A stretch of DNA of 29,276 nucleotides, taken from the NCBI GenBank assembly GCA_036380355.1, contig DASVEW010000055.1, forward strand, positions 1 to 29,276, in the 5' to 3' direction. Below, piece after piece: positions 19,901-22,927 of this stretch; the stretch's first letter is position 1, and every line of letters begins with the position of its first letter. The notes under the pieces are model-generated. The model was given only the letters and a program-made list of their open reading frames with translations, made no database searches and had not been told where the DNA came from. A program made the position numbers and the translations under genes. Source of the DNA: JACDAN01 sp036380355. GTDB lineage: Bacteria; Actinomycetota; Thermoleophilia; Gaiellales; Gaiellaceae.

Positions 19901-22738
19901 CTTCGTCGACCACGGGCTCGAGCAGCCGTTCCACATCAGCTCCGTCGGGATCGGATCCCAGGGTGCGACCGGCTCCGGCGGCTCGGTCAGCTCGTGCTCG
20001 ATCAGCCGGCATTCGAAGTTGAGCTCGCTCGGGATCGTCAGGTTGTCGGTGCCGCGGAAGGTGAAGGCCATCGTTGCCTCGGAGTCCTGCTTCGGCCCGT
20101 CGATCGCGGGGTCGAAGAACGTCTCCGGAGGCGTGTCGTCGAAGACCGGCGGGGCGCCGACGAACTCGAAGGCGCCGGCGTCGCACTTGCCGTTCTGGGG
20201 CCGCCCGATGCCGCGCTGGTCGACAACCGAGCAGGGGAGGTGGCTCGAGTCGATGGCGAGGCTCCCCCACTGGAGCGCGTGCGTCAGCGTCGGCCCGCCG
20301 TTGTCGGCGAGCGCCCACAGCTGGGGATCGCCGCGGCGGTCGCGGACTCCGAGCTCGATCGGGCTCTGGGCCGTCTCGGCCGTGACCGCGAGGAAGCAGG
20401 TGTTCCGCTCGCCGGTCTCGAGGTTGCCGCCCTCCGACCTCACGTACCAGTCGCAGTTGCCGCCCTTGATGCTGCCGCCGACGATCGAGTTCTTGACGAT
20501 CACCGAGGAGTTCGTCTTCGGCGGGATGTCCGGCGAGAAGTCGGACTCGACGACGCCGATGCCGCCGCCCGCCGGCGCCGAGTTGCGCCAGATGGTCATG
20601 TGCACGAGGCGGAGCTCGCCGTCGGCGTCGTGGAAGAGGCCGCCGCCGCCCGACGCCGCCCTGTTCCCGGAGATCGTTGTGTTCTCGTACAGGGACTGGC
20701 CGTCGGCGTAGCTCATGATGCCGCCGCCCTTGCCGGCGTTCTCCTCGATGTCCCCGTCCTCGGAGGTCCCCATCCGCGCGGAGTTGTTCAGGAAGAGGGA
20801 GCCGCGGACGATGATGTGGTTGTCGGGCGCGTTCGCGAGCCCGCCGCCGACGACGGCGCTGTTCTCACGGATGGTCGAGTCGAGAACGTAGAACTCGCCG
20901 CTCGAGGTGTTGAAGATGCCGCCGCCCTCGCCGCCGGCGCGGTTGCCCTGGACGAGCACGCGCTCGAAGGTGACCCGAGTCGCGCTGTTCTCCGTGCCGC
21001 CGCCGTCGAAGGCGCGGTTGTTCCTGAGAATGCTGTCCCGGAGCACGACGTCGCCGAGGTTGTGCATCGAGATGCCGCCGCCCTCCTCGGTCGCATCGTT
21101 CTCCTCGAACGTCGTCCCCAGGATCGTGACCGGGCCGCCGTCCGTGTAGAGGCCGCCGCCGCCCGCGACGTCGTCGCTCAGCTCGCCGTCCTCGATCACC
21201 GGGACGCCCGCCTTGTTCCTGGCGAAGGTCGAGTCGACGATCGTCTGCTGGCGCTCGCTGTGGGTCCAGACGCCGCCGCCCTCACCGTTCGACTCGTTCT
21301 CGATCACCTGGATCCGCGTCAGCGTCGTAGACGACCGGCCCGACGTCGAGATCGCCGCGCCGTGGTCCGACGAATGGTTCTTCGTGAACGTCGTGTCGGT
21401 GACGAAGAGCTGCCCGTCGTCGTCGCTGTAGATCCCGCCGCCGTTCTCGGCGATGTTCTCGAAGATCTGCGAGTCCTTCACGCCGAAGCGGCCCCGAAGG
21501 CCGAACCGCGAGACGTGGCCGCCGCTGTAGAGGCCGCCGCCGTTCGCCGCCTGGTTCTTCGAGACCTCGGAATCGACGACGCCCACCTTGCCGCCCTCGG
21601 AGAAGAGGCCGCCGCCCTCGGCGCCCGTCCGGTTCTGCGAGATCGTCGATGCGTTGTCGATCGTGACGACGCTGTCGCCCCAGCTCGAGATGCCGGCCCC
21701 GGAGTCCTCGGAGGCGTTCAGCGAGACGGTGGAGTTCGAGATCTTGAGCGTGCCGAAGCTCTCGTACCTGGCCTGGTTCGAGATCGCGCTCGCGTCGATC
21801 GGGTAATCCGACGGATCGACGAGGACGAACTCCTCCGGCTCGAGCGGGTCGGGCTTGATCGGTCCGGGGTTCAGGGTGATGAGGCTCTCGTCGGAGATCG
21901 TGATCGTCCCGCCGGAGACGTTGTTGATCGCGGCCCCGCCGCCGCCGGCGCCGTTGCCCGTGAAGGTCGAACCCTTGATCTCGACTCGACCGTGAGGTAG
22001 GAGCTCGAGGTTCGGGGGCTCGGTCGCCCACTCGTAGTCGCTCAGGTCGGCGTGGTTGAGGCCGCCGCCCGCCTTCTCTGCATAGCTGTCCCGAACGGTG
22101 ACGCCGTCGAGCGTGAGCTTGCCGAGCGACCAGTTCTGGATCGCGCCGCCCTCCTCCGGGGAGAATCCATTCTGGAGGATCACGTTGCGGAAGGTGACGT
22201 CGCCGGCGCCCGGATGGATCTCGAAAAGGCGGTCGAGCCCTCGGGCGACGATGGGGGCGCTGGGGAGAGGATTGCCACCGTCGATGACGACGTCGCCGAG
22301 GAAGGTCGGTGCCTTCTCGATCGTGACCGGGTCGAGGATCTCGAAGTCGCCGACGTTTGCGGCGTTCTCGTTGATCGGTGCGATCGCGATTGCGTACGTG
22401 CCGGGGAGGATGAGGATCAGGTCGGCGCCCGCGATCGCGTTCGCCTCCTGCGTCGCAGCGCGCAGCGTGCACGTGCCGGCGCTCGTCTGGCAGACGCCGT
22501 TGCCGACGCTGGCGTCCACCAGGTCGGCCGTGTCGTCGACGATGAACGTCTTCGGGGGAGCAGCCATGGCCGCCGACAGGCCGAGGGCCGCCGCGACGAC
22601 GGCCGCGACGGCGACGCAGAGGAGCGGGATGCGGCGGCGGGAGGTCCTACGGACGGGGGAGATCGTCCGCGGGGAGCGCAGCGTGCGACCCGCCCGAGAG
22701 CGCTTCACGTGATGCCGCTGCAGCCAACCCAATCCCAT
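1379..22738 (-). CDS. Giant secreted modular protein (7119 aa): beta-helices, DNRLRE modules and about 43 Ig-like repeats
   Basis: One open frame of 7119 codons, with strong internal repetition in the encoded protein. The start at 22738 gives a basic N-region and a hydrophobic segment (about residues 37-60, ending AAMAA), a Sec signal peptide. A GTG at 22708 (VKRSRAG, resembling the MKGSR start of the neighbour) is an alternative. The ATG is preferred because a -10-like GACACT ends 13 nt upstream and GGGGAG lies beside it. Order of modules: CSLREA-like (64-116); Pmp-like beta-helix with GGG(I/L)-x-N coils (120-790); choice-of-anchor-Q-like end (805-858); Ig 1-2; DNRLRE 1 (1080-1268); NosD helix 1 (1288-1710); Ig 3-5; NosD helix 2 (2088-2515); Ig 6-7; NosD helix 3 (2709-3100); Ig 8-17; HFDGSEW module 1; Ig 18-28; module 2; Ig 29-41; DNRLRE 2; Ig 42-43; DNRLRE 3 to the end. 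No LPXTG, choline-binding or C-terminal membrane segment is present. A role in adhesion or surface structure is inference. Confidence 0.93.
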   Translation of the reverse strand: MGLGWLQRHHVKRSRAGRTLRSPRTISPVRRTSRRRIPLLCVAVAAVVAAALGLSAAMAAPPKTFIVDDTADLVDASVGNGVCQTSAGTCTLRAATQEANAIAGADLILILPGTYAIAIAPINENAANVGDFEILDPVTIEKAPTFLGDVVIDGGNPLPSAPIVARGLDRLFEIHPGAGDVTFRNVILQNGFSPEEGGAIQNWSLGKLTLDGVTVRDSYAEKAGGGLNHADLSDYEWATEPPNLELLPHGRVEIKGSTFTGNGAGGGGAAINNVSGGTITISDESLITLNPGPIKPDPLEPEEFVLVDPSDYPIDASAISNQARYESFGTLKISNSTVSLNASEDSGAGISSWGDSVVTIDNASTISQNRTGAEGGGLFSEGGKVGVVDSEVSKNQAANGGGLYSGGHVSRFGLRGRFGVKDSQIFENIAENGGGIYSDDDGQLFVTDTTFTKNHSSDHGAAISTSGRSSTTLTRIQVIENESNGEGGGVWTHSERQQTIVDSTFARNKAGVPVIEDGELSDDVAGGGGLYTDGGPVTILGTTFEENDATEEGGGISMHNLGDVVLRDSILRNNRAFDGGGTENSATRVTFERVLVQGNRAGGEGGGIFNTSSGEFYVLDSTIRENSAVVGGGLANAPDNHIIVRGSLFLNNSARMGTSEDGDIEENAGKGGGIMSYADGQSLYENTTISGNRAASGGGGLFHDADGELRLVHMTIWRNSAPAGGGIGVVESDFSPDIPPKTNSSVIVKNSIVGGSIKGGNCDWYVRSEGGNLETGERNTCFLAVTAETAQSPIELGVRDRRGDPQLWALADNGGPTLTHALQWGSLAIDSSHLPCSVVDQRGIGRPQNGKCDAGAFEFVGAPPVFDDTPPETFFDPAIDGPKQDSEATMAFTFRGTDNLTIPSELNFECRLIEHELTEPPEPVAPWDPIPTELMWNGCSSPWSTKLFEGGLLTFEVRAIDRAGNVDSTPISYLLSGDDLLPPDTVIIEKPPLQTNSRSALFSFTGISDFTPPQFMEFECRLDSRDPAQWLECTNPAMYSNLSTGLHTFEVRAVSEVGAVEGDPTPARYTWRIGPDPENPSDTPLDCDEANITMTAAADGWADQVNPLENYLFETELDMRSDATDPGAGQPLVPENARAFFRFNIPDDAPDCELESATLRLYSSSHTEGRTLEAVPLEDAWKESTLNWINQPDPYPGAAAATAESGELYREWDVKDHVDAIRAGDLPSNGWVIRDQNESEPGGGDQTFLSREYPQDPPEVTLPELELRYVAAGTPPPPAPPEPVGETTVHCGQVITESTRLAGDVTGCLGEGIAIGAPNIVLDLNGYTVSSGLVIELGEEDGLTPGIRNSYPNVVIRNGVVTNFGYGVLMGPGSAHGVVEDMTLYRNILAGVHLFDADNGRTGVVVRGNRLDSNGETGVQVFAGTEGSLVEDNYFVSNGMSIHLDASRANVIRNNEISGIILDPLLDSDAGVVLENGSRDNLVENTDVSDTGDAGIVIHQGSHGNRVLGGVLVRNGDAGVIVQGSDRIEIDGVVAHQQSDGGVVIANSSGSSVKNSDLRFNPSGVDASNTNGLVVAGNDVSNSLQAGIGLGNGIGMSILDNTANLTGGSGISLEGGAFDANGAAVGGALIEGNTANQNAEHGISVAVAKHTIRGNNAHNNAGFGIAAGELEAADPSVANVDGGGNSATGNGEFVQCLGVVCDETGSVPLIPQDTSAPQTTITDGPLGPPPPPAGGSIGGETSVLTFTADDGPNGTPLTAMTFECRLDAPPDPVEPVEPELEPPDPNPEIIEPPEGENWVECVSPLTILGLEPGEHKFEVRAVDWAGNFDPTPAEYVWTIHAGVEDEGQNEIPPVAPETRITGAPGELITDEAGTRYDTTNQAATFSFVGSDNLTAGYNLSFECRTYYEELNDELTPADMPSEAELPFGPCSSPKQYTGLEYGGHIFEVRAIDLAGNKDVMPAWHAWWIHPPPPDIAPPDTTITAGPDRTTVATTALFEFTGTDNQTAVEDLAFECRLDGEMAGGEPLWTDCSSPYQVTVSSPATLTEHVLQVRAVDQSGNVDDVNGTTGDALPDGVPAAFVWTVGPAAVPKTVFCGQKITQSTKLNNNLGDCLGHGLIVGADNITIDLNGKTIDGKSIGAGILNNGYDSVTIKNGTLTDFDFGVLLTNGTKSNIVESVTAQHTQDAGLSLGQPTAPEDPNFPPPEPLPGFLSGVDGNILRSNTVVANSRGVWLTNGAKDNVVRENLIGSTSGEAVWIDRAGLNLIEGNDIQLASKFGVLLEGATGNTIKGNSIADVGTGVLVGATTTGTIGIESIDNRIEGNLIAESGGPALRIVSSSGNELIDNVGTGADSAAIDLYLADENVVRGNEVSGNKGGLTLNGASGNVIESNNAGESDGTGITLQSQSFNNVLRANTSSNNTGAGIYISDETPAGQGTLVEGNTTNANNGMGIQASKPSHIFKGNVAMDNDNWGINVGDPSNGRANVDGGGNIAQGNKGPLGVDLKPQQCYNISCTGAGGGGGDLIAPTTSILEAPLDPNTENLAVFSFTGTDNQTPIVFECRFNSTLESAWQTCTSPTTYNGLENAQYTFEVRARDLAGNVDPTPASHTWTVVLGDFAASIDSTPEKVTVETEATFEFSANRASGVTFQCVLQPAVPPAPVDWDAAPTCTSPRTYTGLAPGLYQFWVRATDTADSEFDTKMYAWTIGPAPVPAEVSCGQILTQSTRLLNDLVDCGGYGLIVGAPGITIDLDGHVVDGQGLDAGILNNGHDDVTIKGGLVAQFLYGIQLNPGTARNVVHSIRVEGNAEAGIVLSDAYEGADGNTIRDNSLVGNEIGIALYTGTRHAVIRGNTLGANAGEGGILLEFASQNLIEGNQIGMSGGAGIFIVGGGSNTVSDNVIRDSGGYGVVAGEELVASTNNVVRGNTIRGGQGGVLVAGDGNTVLNNTVNGSTGPGVSVELATNTVVKGNDFGGNASGVAVSESSGTLVEANNASGTLGAGIAVGELSGSTILRDNTASGNGGGGIEVADSSVVGQGTLIDGNTADSNGGDGIYVEGAGHTITGNVAQLNGGWGMYNLGGLDGGGNFAAGNMEPDQCFGVVCELGLVPGAPDTWVVSGPADADPGTPGVQSSSRNASFTYLGSDEPNPITDLVFECRVDSTSPTAWEDCAYPAEYLNLSPGEHTFEVRAVDMMGQGLADPTPAVFTWTYVPLPFGVAPEVILDVTPPAETFLLEAIFTFHSNEPDVTFQCRVDSNGYQPCGFEGATFMNQGAFEWAFLPNEVGLHTFFVRAIDFEGNVGAETTYTWRILGVTVEFTDGPGFTPATGGPGGDPATGGPTASTSAEIHFESNASDALFWCRFDSLDPAGYFPCESPFRAGPAHVGNTEFPDPLAVGSHMLEVFAESELMGSAAELEPAVYEWEVVETLDTTPPETFIERAPGPLDLSSTIFEFSGTDDLTPPFLLTFECQVTAGTEPPNENEWVACTSPFNLLDVYSYADPQMLLTEHTFYVRAIDMAEPEFPDPQLPGFEGNPDPTPASHTWTPVADTRAPSATISAGPAEGAVVAEVEPFEFFGLDNATPALQLEFQCAVIEAPLGLEAAEWAPCDSPHAVGGLDPAQYTFAVRAVDLMGNAGPAATRSFTVVGMPVVSILSGPDGRIDPDTGVPSQPFSNTESAVFTFSSDQPGSTFECSLDGGEFLPCNTPAGTEEGVFAYAAWVVLSGGHEVAVRATNAQGIVGEETVYEWLVELGPDITEPSTTITSGPENGTLSQIGIFTFTGSDNRTATADLSFECALDSTTSWSSCTSPEQFENLSRGSHTLRVRAIDAAGNMDSTPAEYTWIVAPPPVVTILSGPGVEVEGSTDTSATFTFSSDVAGVTFHCWLDGAFNPAEPGTTPPQPAPCASGVTYENLGLGPHLFAVRAVDGFGNIGVWEDVEFTVLPPEARITSAPASGTSTTATFEFTSEPFDPDAEFYCSLDGRPFGLCTSPKEYTNLWPGEHTFQVQTVYTGLDWRGEPLEFEPVPATHTWTVIDLTPPETSIDFGPPATTISTSAYLGVSSDDPTATITCTLNGAPAECEPGAVTELTDLAPGSYTFTAQATDPSGNVDATPASRSWTIATPTGDPNTPVGSNVVVSLPLPGGGGSATVTFFSVETAGFTTLDALDGGPPLPEGFGGATASIYDISTTAAFTEPVVVCLPYNPLDYGSETPPLRLLHFDGSEWVEITTLNDPFSVPGRICGEAEGFSLFAIATASPGMAPETYILSGPDGPLNAEGIPTSTSGSATFEFWADQPGTIIQCSIDGDPFFFCESPVTVGPLAAGDHEFMVQAINEFGWMDLTPAVFAWEVIGPDVTPPSTTITRGPGEGTSTPNFISTFEFSGTDDFTPALELAFQCTLDGVDLGNCETPEEIEVTTPGPHTLLVQAIDEAGNLDPVGATRNWTVVDMSGPDTEITLGPVEETAETTATFEFVGFELLDGTPVDQFECALDSGPFVACTTPHTVSGLSAGAHVFHVRAVDPDGNRDISPAFYEWLVITPPDTTPPDTTIVSAPDPANSGPDVTFVFGSNEPVESFECSFGAGTPPAAPTTWQGCGPALFLEGLDSGQHWLWVRAIDAAGNVDPTPAPGEAPFTWITTGQPDTFITQAPDDPTGEFSAAFVFGSDQAGATFQCSVDGSPWTACTSSPTDPYIAGPFLPEENGAPSEHSFEVRAVNQYIDSNGEQVMDLSPATHDWRVQDMSPPDTEFLGATEIGPEQFLEPGLRFSFRGDDDWASSFELTFECALDNTADPLPPVWEECGEPGADDSFFHDIAFVDLEAGPYTFQVRAIDVAENTDQSPAPDPGYSFVVEAEPETTILTVTPDMGPDLQTDTTTVSFTFSGTGVSFECALDSALFTPCSSGVEYTNVPYGTHLFRVQAVAQFGTRDQSPAEFAWESGFLTAPDVTITSAPPTTGSTSATATFEFDSTDPDASFLCTLDGVGPQPCESPRVYEGLLAGAQNPHTFEVVATKPHLLVGGVPATHQWTITDDVAPETVLLAPLPANPSADAVELRFTGTDNGTLPANLDFECALDGAAFAPCSSPLSLTELTGGQHTFQVRATDEVPLTDLSPASHVWNVIAPPATQITAAPAAISNSPDATFEFFDQPGSTYECRLDPVDATSPWAACTSPQSYSGLTNGAHVFEVRATTLPLNGTSMVEDPPAEHEWTIDAPDSIAPETTIDLGPVEASPTTATSASFLFSGTDNLTPPVGLTFQCSLDGALFADCESGIEYTGLSAATHTFEVRAVDPEGNFDETPASRSWTVVAGSTNTLTGTDVEVDLGGGASATFADVTGAGVTSLTVLSGAPPLPAGFSGAGALFFDLSTTATFLGDVEVCLPYGPASLDEPHLVHFDGSEWVDVTTELDPANGIVCGVVSSLSPFGVAEAPGLSPETEIVQAPADPTLESVPGGAEVQFQFGSNDQLADFECAIDGAAWSSCDTPYQFTAAIGQHTLLVRARSQAGAFDLTPSTHAWTVLARPVATIDSGPVDQAPEDPGIQNESRTATFTFSSDQLPSTFECRFTGESTGTAWELCTSPKTYENLGLEEYTLEVQAINAAGHASLIPAQFEWEVADLTPPNTTIHSGPDDPTSATSATFTFSADEPATFQCLLDGLPSACGSGLTITNLGAGTHTFEVLATDLSERENVELEPAVWTWTVDTQAPVVTLLETPPAEDTQTSGIFRFGASDNHSSSLELECRLDGQPAGWESCTSPRTYAGLLPGDHTFEIRATDAAGNVGSASHGWEILDTIVPETEITAIEPGSIVFHFTGSDDHSPAAALTFECSLDGAPFSPCVSPKTYENSELSVGQHTFEVRAVDEAGNVDPTPESHTWTVLDVTAPETTITGQPEASTSATSASFTFTGSDDASAGADLAFECSLDGNAFGACTSPASYSGLAVGPHTFQVRAVDEAGNADASPASFGWTVLDVTAPETSITAQPDASTGSTAATFEFTGTDNGTPAASLTFECSLDGAAFGACTSPKSYSGLSVGPHTFQVRAIDAAGNVDQGPAGYAWTVLDTIAPQTTITAQPAASTGSTSASFEFAGSDDTSPAASLSFQCSLDGAAFAACTSPKSYFGLSVGSHTFEVRATDGAGNVDASPASYSWTVLDTIAPETTITGQPDSPTPSAAASFGFTGSDDTTAAASLSFQCSLDGAAFAACSSPKDYSGLAAGSHTFQVRAIDAAGNVDASPASYTWTVLDTTAPETTITAQPAASTGSTSASFEFTGSDNVTPAASLSFECSLDGAAFAACTSPKPYSGLSVGSHTFQVRATDAAGNVDSSPASYSWTVLDTIAPDTTITGQPDATTPSTDASFGFTGSDDTTGAASLSFECSLDGAAFAACSSPKSYSGLSAGSHTFRVRAIDAAGNVDGSPASYTWTILDTIAPDTTITGQPVSPTTTTSANFTFTGSDDVTVPASLAYECALDGAAFAACTSPTSHTDLVVGFHTFQVRATDAAGNVDATPASYTWEIQMVADTTAPETTITAQPPETTTETNASFSFSSSEAPSTFECSLDNAAFAACTWPKSYSGLAVGSHNFRVRAIDGAGNVDATPAGYSWAIQSPTVDCGPQQTLTASADAWIDQGSPSSNKGSDSILKVMSKSGSNLRALFRFNLPAMPQGCSVQSATLRIYAASGAGGRTLQAFQLGGSWTEGGVNWSNQPATAGSAATTSSGSGYRDWNVAGQVQAMYTGANNGFLVRDATENQDAEQQFHSRENSNNRPLLVLQLGSGAPPPPPSGGTAPDTSITGSPLSATTSTSATFTFTGVDDATPASSLTFECQLDVPETSSWTACATPRSYSGLAQGTHTFRVRAVDAALNVDASPAVYTWTIDQTAPETVISDGPGSSTTSTSASFSFTSPEPGAVFECALDGAAFAACTSPKSYSGLAVGSHTFQVRARDAAGNIDATPASYPWTIQSGGTVNCGSAQTMTAVADSWIDQSSSASNKGTDSILKVMSKSGNANLRALVRFNLPSIPSGCVLDAATLRVYAGSASSSQRTLQALRLNGSWTETGVTWGNQPATTGSAVTTTSGTGYRQWGVGAIVQNMYSSGSNNGFLIRDATESQDAEQQFHSRETGSNPPQLVVTFKPAP
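2445..2975 (-). other. DNRLRE module 2 of the giant protein
   Basis: Encodes residues about 6588-6765. It is nearly a copy of module 3: SADAWIDQGSPSSNKG, SDSILKVMSKSG, ALFRFNLPAMP, SWTEGGVNWSNQP and FLVRDATENQDAEQQFHSR. It is flanked by Ig-like repeats and followed by a polyproline linker. The high identity with module 3 points to recent duplication of a unit made of Ig repeat(s) plus DNRLRE. Confidence 0.75.
2976..6480 (-). repeat. Ig-like repeat array C (about 13 repeats), with an exact 273-bp tandem section
   Basis: Encodes Ig-like repeats 29-41. Each unit reads roughly TAPETTIT, then SFEFTGSDD, LSFECSLDGAAFAAC, TSPKSYSGL, GSHTFQVRA, DAAGNVDASPASYTWTV. Two cysteines per unit probably form one disulfide. 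The anchor string gtgatc in the 'TIT' codons starts at 3480, 3753, 4026, 4299, 4572, 4845 and 5118: six consecutive intervals of exactly 273 bp (91 codons). The neighbours on either side are 282 bp and 264 bp away. Near-identity at the DNA level indicates recent tandem duplication, and a stretch of this kind is prone to copy-number change and to assembly collapse. Confidence 0.9.
6485..6850 (-). other. HFDGSEW module 2 of the giant protein
   Basis: Encodes residues about 5297-5418, a non-Ig insert in the repeat array: TGTDVEVDLGGGASATF, PPLPAGFSG, FDLSTTATFLGDVEVCLPYG, LVHFDGSEWVDVTT, IVCGVVSSLSPFGVA. The two cysteines and the closing (S/A)PFxxA strand are shared with module 1. The pattern of an English-like 'value, then HFDG, then closing strand' resembles ZU5-like beta domains in secreted bacterial proteins, but this family assignment is tentative. 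Confidence 0.6.
6851..9984 (-). repeat. Ig-like repeat array B (repeats 18-28)
   Basis: Encodes about 11 diverged Ig-like units between the two HFDGSEW modules. The core pattern is kept: PPDTTI, then (S/T)FxFxG, FECxLDG, CxSP, GxHxFxVRAxDxxGNxDxTPAxxxWxV. Unlike array C, units vary in length and sequence, so they look older. Several begin with GP-rich loops in place of the usual TTIT-xQP turn. Confidence 0.8.
9985..10400 (-). other. HFDGSEW module 1 of the giant protein
   Basis: Encodes residues about 4113-4252: PVGSNVVVSLPLPGGGG, PPLPEGFGG, YDISTTAAFTEPVVVCLPYN, LLHFDGSEWVEITT, ICGEAEGFSLFAIA. It is clearly related to module 2, about 3.5 kb away. The two copies divide the long Ig region into three arrays, which suggests duplication of a large block made of an Ig array plus one module. 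Confidence 0.6.
10401..13435 (-). repeat. Ig-like repeat array A (repeats 8-17)
   Basis: Encodes about 10 diverged Ig-like units directly after NosD helix 3. Recognisable cores include FECRVDS, FQCRVDSNG, FECALDS and FHCWLDG with a second Cys 8-20 residues later, then VRAxD strands and a closing WTV. The units are the most variable in the protein in length and loop content. Confidence 0.8.
13440..14615 (-). other. NosD-type beta-helix module 3 of the giant protein
   Basis: Encodes residues about 2709-3100. It starts CGQILTQSTRLLNDLVDC, then IDLDGHVVDGQGL, GILNNGHDDVTIKGG, and continues as many short coils ending in 'xGNxxxxN' turns. It closes with ITGNVAQLNGGWGMYN, GGGNFAAGN and a CFGVVCE segment. 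These are the marks of a right-handed parallel beta-helix (NosD/PbH1 repeats), a fold common in polysaccharide-binding or -cleaving proteins. No catalytic residues could be assigned. Confidence 0.8.
14620..15170 (-). repeat. Ig-like repeats 6-7 between beta-helices 2 and 3
   Basis: Two Ig-like units: IAPTTSILEAP, VFECRFNS, CTSPTTYNGL, FEVRARDLAGNVDPTPASHTWTV, and a second with FQCVLQP, CTSPRTYTGL and AWTIGPAP. They act as a spacer joining two beta-helix modules. Confidence 0.75.
15180..16480 (-). other. NosD-type beta-helix module 2 of the giant protein
   Basis: Encodes residues about 2088-2515. It opens with CGQKITQSTKLNNNLGDC, IDLNGKTIDGKSIG, GILNNGYDSVTIKNG and continues with N-rich coils such as RGNEVSGN and VEGNTTNANNG. 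It ends GGGNIAQGN followed by a CYNISC segment and a Gly run. It is closely related to beta-helix modules 1 and 3 and to the helix of the partial gene at 1-1201. Confidence 0.8.
16490..17610 (-). repeat. Ig-like repeats 3-5 between beta-helices 1 and 2
   Basis: Three Ig-like units with cores FECRLDAP, FECRTYYE and FECRLDGE, each with a second Cys-Ser-Ser/Pro strand and a VRA(V/I)D..GN strand. Loops are longer than in the C-terminal array and rich in Pro/Glu. Confidence 0.75.
17610..18880 (-). other. NosD-type beta-helix module 1 of the giant protein
   Basis: Encodes residues about 1288-1710. It starts CGQVITESTRLAGDVTGC, then LDLNGYTVSSG, GIRNSYPNVVIRNG and coils with NxVRG/NxxxG turns. It closes with HTIRGNNAHNNAGFGIA, GGGNSATGN and CLGVVCDE. 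The Cys-containing closing segment (C(F/L)GVVC or CYNISC) recurs at the end of all three helices and looks like a conserved disulfide cap. Confidence 0.8.
18910..19500 (-). other. DNRLRE module 1 of the giant protein
   Basis: Encodes residues about 1080-1268: CDEANITMTAAADGWADQ, ARAFFRFNIP, SATLRLYSSSHTEGRTLEAVPL, STLNWINQP, GWVIRDQNESEPGGG, FLSREYP and a final LELRY strand before a Pro linker. It is more diverged than modules 2 and 3. It stands directly before beta-helix 1, the same DNRLRE-then-helix order as in the partial gene at 1-1201. Confidence 0.7.
20165..22550 (-). other. CSLREA-like start and Pmp-like beta-helix of the giant protein
   Basis: Right after the signal peptide comes FIVDDTADLVDAS, GVCQTSAGTCTLRAATQEAN, LILPGTYAI, which matches the CSLREA-type N-terminus (here CTLRAA). 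Residues 120-790 are a beta-helix with many GGG(L/I)-(Y/F/S)-(S/N) turns and 'ENxAxxGGG' steps, as in Pmp/polymorphic outer-membrane-protein repeats. It closes at DNGGPTLTHALQWGSLAIDS, VDQRGIGRPQNGKCDAGAFEF, the typical choice-of-anchor-Q-like ending. Proteins of this make-up are normally only 400-900 residues long; here the unit is just the N-terminal eighth. Confidence 0.8.
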
Positions 22739-22751
22739 ACTCCCCGTGGTC

Positions 22752-22796
22752 AGTGTCAGCCGATCGCATCAGCGCTTCGTCAAGGCTGGATGAGAG
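22752..22796 (-). promoter_or_regulatory. Candidate operator and promoter of the giant gene
   Basis: On the minus strand three 8-bp units lie 11 bp apart: CTCTCATC (22796-22789), CCTTGACG (22785-22778) and CGCTGATG (22774-22767). After exactly 9 nt comes GACACT (22757-22752), a -10-like hexamer; the ATG at 22738 follows 13 nt later. The layout matches the other four sites in this window. Unit 3 resembles CGCTGATC in the operator at 1259-1266. Confidence 0.6.
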
Positions 22797-22856
22797 TTCC
22801 TTTATTGACGCGAGGGCCGTTGTTGTCTTCACCGGCACCCGCGCGACCCGCCGGGA

Positions 22857-22877
22857 GGGCGGCCGGAGGAGCCGCCC
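22857..22877 (-). terminator. Hairpin after the first response-regulator gene
   Basis: A perfect 7-bp GC stem (22857-22863 with 22871-22877) around a 7-nt loop lies about 50 nt past the stop of the response-regulator gene and upstream of the operator of the giant gene. No T-run is present. It probably ends the kinase/regulator transcript. Confidence 0.5.
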
Positions 22878-22927
22878 GGCCGGGATCGGCGCTCGTCGCT
22901 CGCTCTGCAGAGTGAAATTCGGACCGA

